15,916 nt of DNA from Ruminococcus sp. UBA4240 (GTDB lineage Bacteria; Bacillota; Clostridia; Oscillospirales; Ruminococcaceae), in NCBI GenBank assembly GCA_002395525.1, contig DGXE01000038.1, forward strand, positions 1 to 15,916, read 5' to 3'. The stretch's first letter is position 1, and every line of letters starts with the position of its first letter. Both the position numbers and the translations under genes were made by a program. Below are positions 14,144 through 15,916 of the stretch, piece after piece. The notes under the pieces were generated by a model. That model was not told where the DNA came from, made no database searches, and saw nothing but the letters and a program-made list of their open reading frames with translations.

Positions 14144-14416
14144 TTATCTGGATTCCTCAGCAAAGCCGCTGTCTACCAGATCGATGAGACCCTGTACAGC
14201 CTCCTGCTCGTCGGGACCGTCGGCTATGATCCTGATGGAAGTACCACCTACGATGCCGAGGGAAAGAATGCCCAGCAAGCTCTTGGCATTGACTCTTCTC
14301 TCTTCCTTTTCGATCCAGATGGAAGACCTGAACTCGTTAGCCTTCTGGATGAAAAATGTAGCAGGGCGTGCATGTAAACCGACCTGATTCTGAACCATTA
14401 CATCCTTTACATACAT
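14144..14416 (-). CDS. ptsH: Phosphocarrier protein HPr of the PTS
   Basis: The product is a 90-residue HPr. The start is ATG 14416, with AAGGAGAG (14425-14432) 8 nt upstream. The active-site segment QVGLHARPATFF (11-22) contains His15, which accepts phosphate from Enzyme I and passes it to sugar-specific EII proteins. RRVNAKSLLGILSLG (40-54) contains Ser46, the HPr-kinase site used in Firmicutes for CcpA-mediated catabolite control. Keeping both residues argues for true HPr rather than Crh, which lacks the active His. It forms a single-gene unit with a consensus promoter and strong terminator; Enzyme I is not adjacent. Confidence 0.97.
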   Translation of the reverse strand: MYVKDVMVQNQVGLHARPATFFIQKANEFRSSIWIEKEERRVNAKSLLGILSLGIVGGTSIRIIADGPDEQEAVQGLIDLVDSGFAEESR

Positions 14417-14592
14417 AATCTTTACTCTCCTTCTGTACATTCACAAAGCGAGGCTCGAATCCAAGCGCAGCTTTGGAGCCGGAACGACCCGGCACATAAC
14501 AGACCCTTGATGACAGGCTCCCCCGCAAGGCGTGCTCCCTATACAGCAAGCCCCGCATGACGGATGACCCGCGGGATGCCCTCTTGTCTGAT
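14417..14592 (-). other. Long GC-rich leader of the ptsH mRNA, structured, class unknown
   Basis: With the promoter at 14600-14628, ptsH has an untranslated leader of about 175 nt. On the minus strand it contains nested complementary segments: CCCGC with GCGGG, GGAGCC with GGCTCC enclosing a GCCGG/CCGGC hairpin, and AAAGC with GCTTT near the ribosome site. I do not recognise a known riboswitch, T-box or small RNA class. No terminator-like U-run lies within it. Confidence 0.5.
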
Positions 14593-14599
14593 TACTTAG

Positions 14600-14628
14600 A
14601 TTATACCCCCGCAAAAAAATTAAGTCAA
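14600..14628 (-). promoter_or_regulatory. Consensus promoter of ptsH
   Basis: TTGACT (14623-14628), a 17-nt spacer and a perfect TATAAT (14600-14605) on the minus strand. Confidence 0.9.
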
Positions 14629-14639
14629 CAAAAAATCCG

Positions 14640-14968
14640 ATAATTTATTTTTTGTACAGAATTTTCTGCTATTTGAATTATCTCAATCTTTTTTTCAGTG
14701 TCCCTTTTGTAAAACATTACTAATTTTGGGAGTGATGTACAAATCAGACCACTGTCTTATATGCATTTTACCGACATATTATTCACTGAAAGCATCGTAT
14801 TAGTATTTATTTTGTTCATAATTGAAGCAGGACGCATGAAGCAAGAGGCAAGATGACGTGACGGTGACCACATAGCTTTGACCCTCTGCCTGCGTGAAGG
14901 CAAAACCTTTTCGGGAGAGGGAGAGAGGGAAAAGAGGGCGATTGCAAGCAATTCTTTGTCAGCAACAC
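14640..14968. other. Gene-free spacer between divergent ptsH and ATPase units
   Basis: I see no convincing gene. The first half is AT-rich. At 14858-14868 GTGACGGTGAC weakly recalls the dispersed motif. A 64-residue minus-strand frame (14757-14951) has no ribosome site or recognisable features and is not called. Confidence 0.5.
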
Positions 14969-15003
14969 CTATTCACTATTAGCTAATAGCTATTATCTGC
15001 ATT
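14969..15003 (+). repeat. Heptamer array upstream of the second ATPase
   Basis: Units CTATTCA, CTATTAG, CTAATAG, CTATTAT and CTGCATT, directly followed by the 32-bp-spaced repeats. Confidence 0.68.
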
Positions 15004-15004
15004 G

Positions 15005-15077
15005 ATTCACTCATTTTTTTGTTGTTTTGGGAGATGATTCACTCATTTTTTGTAACGGATTGGGAAATATTCACTCA
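15005..15077 (+). promoter_or_regulatory. Three ATTCACTCA sites at exact 32-bp spacing
   Basis: Exact ATTCACTCA occurs at 15005-15013, 15037-15045 and 15069-15077. The first two are part of a longer match, TGATTCACTCATTTTTT. A 32-bp period is close to three turns of B-DNA, so all sites face the same side. The last ends 17 bp before the -35 box at 15095. This looks like a cooperative binding array for a regulator of the downstream ATPase gene. Confidence 0.72.
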
Positions 15078-15094
15078 GAAAATGTAAGACAGCC

Positions 15095-15123
15095 TTGACT
15101 TTTGGCTCAGATTATTGTATCAT
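15095..15123 (+). promoter_or_regulatory. Promoter of the second AAA ATPase gene
   Basis: TTGACT (15095-15100), a 17-nt spacer and TATCAT (15118-15123). The RNA start would fall just before the AGGAGGTG ribosome site (15130-15137), giving a very short leader. Confidence 0.7.
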
Positions 15124-15143
15124 AGTCTCAGGAGGTGGGGGCT

Positions 15144-15916
15144 GTGTATATGCAGAGAAAGATAGACGGGTTTCTCAGAGAATGGAGACTTGACAAGGAC
15201 AGAAAGCCCCTTGTCATAAAGGGTTCCCGTCAGATAGGCAAGACAGAATCCGTGCGGCACTTTGCCGCAGAGCACTATGAAAGCATCATTGAGATAAACT
15301 TTGTGGAAGAGCCGAAATATTCCATGATAACCGCAGACGGCTACACCTGTGATGCCGTCATCAAGAACATTTCCCTCATCGACCCGTCAAAGAAATTTGT
15401 ACCGGGGAAGACCCTGCTCTTCTTCGATGAGATACAGCAGTTCCCCGATATTGCCACAAGCCTGAAATTTTTCAAGCAGGACGGTCGCTTTGATGTAATA
15501 TGCAGCGGCTCGCTGCTGGGAATCAACTACCGCAGGATCGAAAGCAACAGCGTAGGCTACAAAAAGGACTATGTCATGCACTCCCTGGACTTTGAGGAAT
15601 TTCTTTGGACAAGGGGATATGCCTCGGCGCACGATGATCTCCTGAGCGCCATGCTGCAGCTAAGGCCCTTCACCGAAGCGGAAATGGCGGTGTACCGCTC
15701 GATGTTTCTTGACTACTGCGTGCTTGGGGGGATGCCCGCCGTTGTGAGACAGTATATTGAAAGCGGCAATTTTGCCGGCTCTCTCGACACGCAAAGGCAG
15801 CTGATAGAGGACTACAAGGAAGACATAAGAAAGTACGCAGAGGGCGTTGACCAGAGCCGTATCATCAATGTGTTCAACAGCATAGCCCCGCAGCTTGCAA
15901 AGGAGAACAAGAAGTT
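15144..15916 (+). CDS. AAA-family ATPase (AAA_14/DUF4143 type), 3' end beyond the window
   Basis: The frame is open from GTG 15144 to the window edge, 257 codons. GTG is preferred over ATG 15150 because AGGAGGTG (15130-15137) is 6 nt upstream. Motifs are Walker A KGSRQIGKTE (26-35), Walker B LLFFDEIQQFP (91-101), sensor-like CSGSLLG (120-126) and the following YxMHSLDFEEFLW and LGGMPAVV segments that typify this ATPase family. The C-terminal DUF4143 part is expected but not seen. It is only distantly similar to the ATPase at 5345-6610: different linkers, Glu at the position after GKT rather than the usual Ser/Thr pair, and no shared operator. It has its own promoter and upstream repeat array. 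Confidence 0.88.
   Translation, partial: MYMQRKIDGFLREWRLDKDRKPLVIKGSRQIGKTESVRHFAAEHYESIIEINFVEEPKYSMITADGYTCDAVIKNISLIDPSKKFVPGKTLLFFDEIQQFPDIATSLKFFKQDGRFDVICSGSLLGINYRRIESNSVGYKKDYVMHSLDFEEFLWTRGYASAHDDLLSAMLQLRPFTEAEMAVYRSMFLDYCVLGGMPAVVRQYIESGNFAGSLDTQRQLIEDYKEDIRKYAEGVDQSRIINVFNSIAPQLAKENKK

Noticed and set aside
14417..14592. ptsH leader considered as a T-box, SRP RNA or tRNA because of a GGCTCGAATCC string on the plus strand
   Set aside because: There is no acceptor or T-arm pairing around that string, and no T-box or SRP core sequence is present.
14757..14951. A 64-residue minus-strand frame in the spacer between ptsH and the second ATPase
   Set aside because: No ribosome site, no recognisable motif, and it covers low-complexity purine-rich sequence.

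Overview
The window looks like chromosome of a low-oxygen Firmicute of the class Clostridia, most likely Ruminococcaceae/Oscillospiraceae. The basis is gene content, not a database search: HPr with a Ser46 kinase site, a HemZ-type radical-SAM protein, a zinc-ribbon L28, YfcC-type carriers, strong AGGAGG ribosome sites and canonical TTGACA/TATAAT promoters in a fairly G+C-rich background. No tRNA, rRNA, CRISPR array, transposase or integrase is visible.

Layout. Bases 1-24 are the first eight codons of a glyceraldehyde-3-phosphate dehydrogenase gene (minus), with its promoter. A short minus-strand unit (224-601) follows: the N-terminus of a polysaccharide flippase joined to an unrelated tail, with its own promoter and terminator. 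Divergent from it is a plus-strand pair, a lipoprotein (917-1651) and a CobW/COG0523 metal chaperone with a huge His/Asp tract (1680-3002). Next come rpmB (3186-3374, own promoter) and hemZ (3602-5041). A minus-strand AAA ATPase of the DUF4143 type (5345-6610) lies between two ~170-bp direct repeats. A minus-strand operon then runs from 12724 to 6972: a catalytically degenerate S41/PDZ protease-like protein, a periplasmic beta-propeller sensor with a cytoplasmic HD-GYP phosphodiesterase domain, and a YfcC-family carrier whose start overlaps the sensor stop. Upstream of this are an orphan FecCD-type permease (12860-13816) and ptsH/HPr (14144-14416) with a strong promoter, long leader and strong terminator. 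The right edge holds the start of a second AAA ATPase (15144 onward), preceded by a three-site array of repeats spaced exactly 32 bp.

How parts may work together. The S41-like / propeller-HD-GYP / YfcC operon reads as an envelope-sensing module: a probably non-proteolytic PDZ protein and an extracytoplasmic sensor controlling cyclic-di-GMP breakdown, coupled to uptake or exchange of an amino acid or carboxylate. The lipoprotein-CobW pair next to a four-cysteine L28 suggests metal (probably zinc) handling.

The most unusual feature is intergenic. Nearly every gap carries imperfect tandem repeats with a period of 7 bp (TTAGAGG, ACTTATT, CTATCAG, AGGTAAT and similar). They are often tied to a second dispersed motif, GATCGGGCGGCTT, which can occur as inverted ends. 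Three unrelated genes (hemZ, the YfcC carrier and the FecCD permease) have their stop codons inside such arrays. Two of these elements carry a 19-20-bp hairpin whose core, AATCTAAAGT-N3-ACTTTAGATT, is repeated as an operator-like palindrome over the -10 box of the ATPase gene between them.
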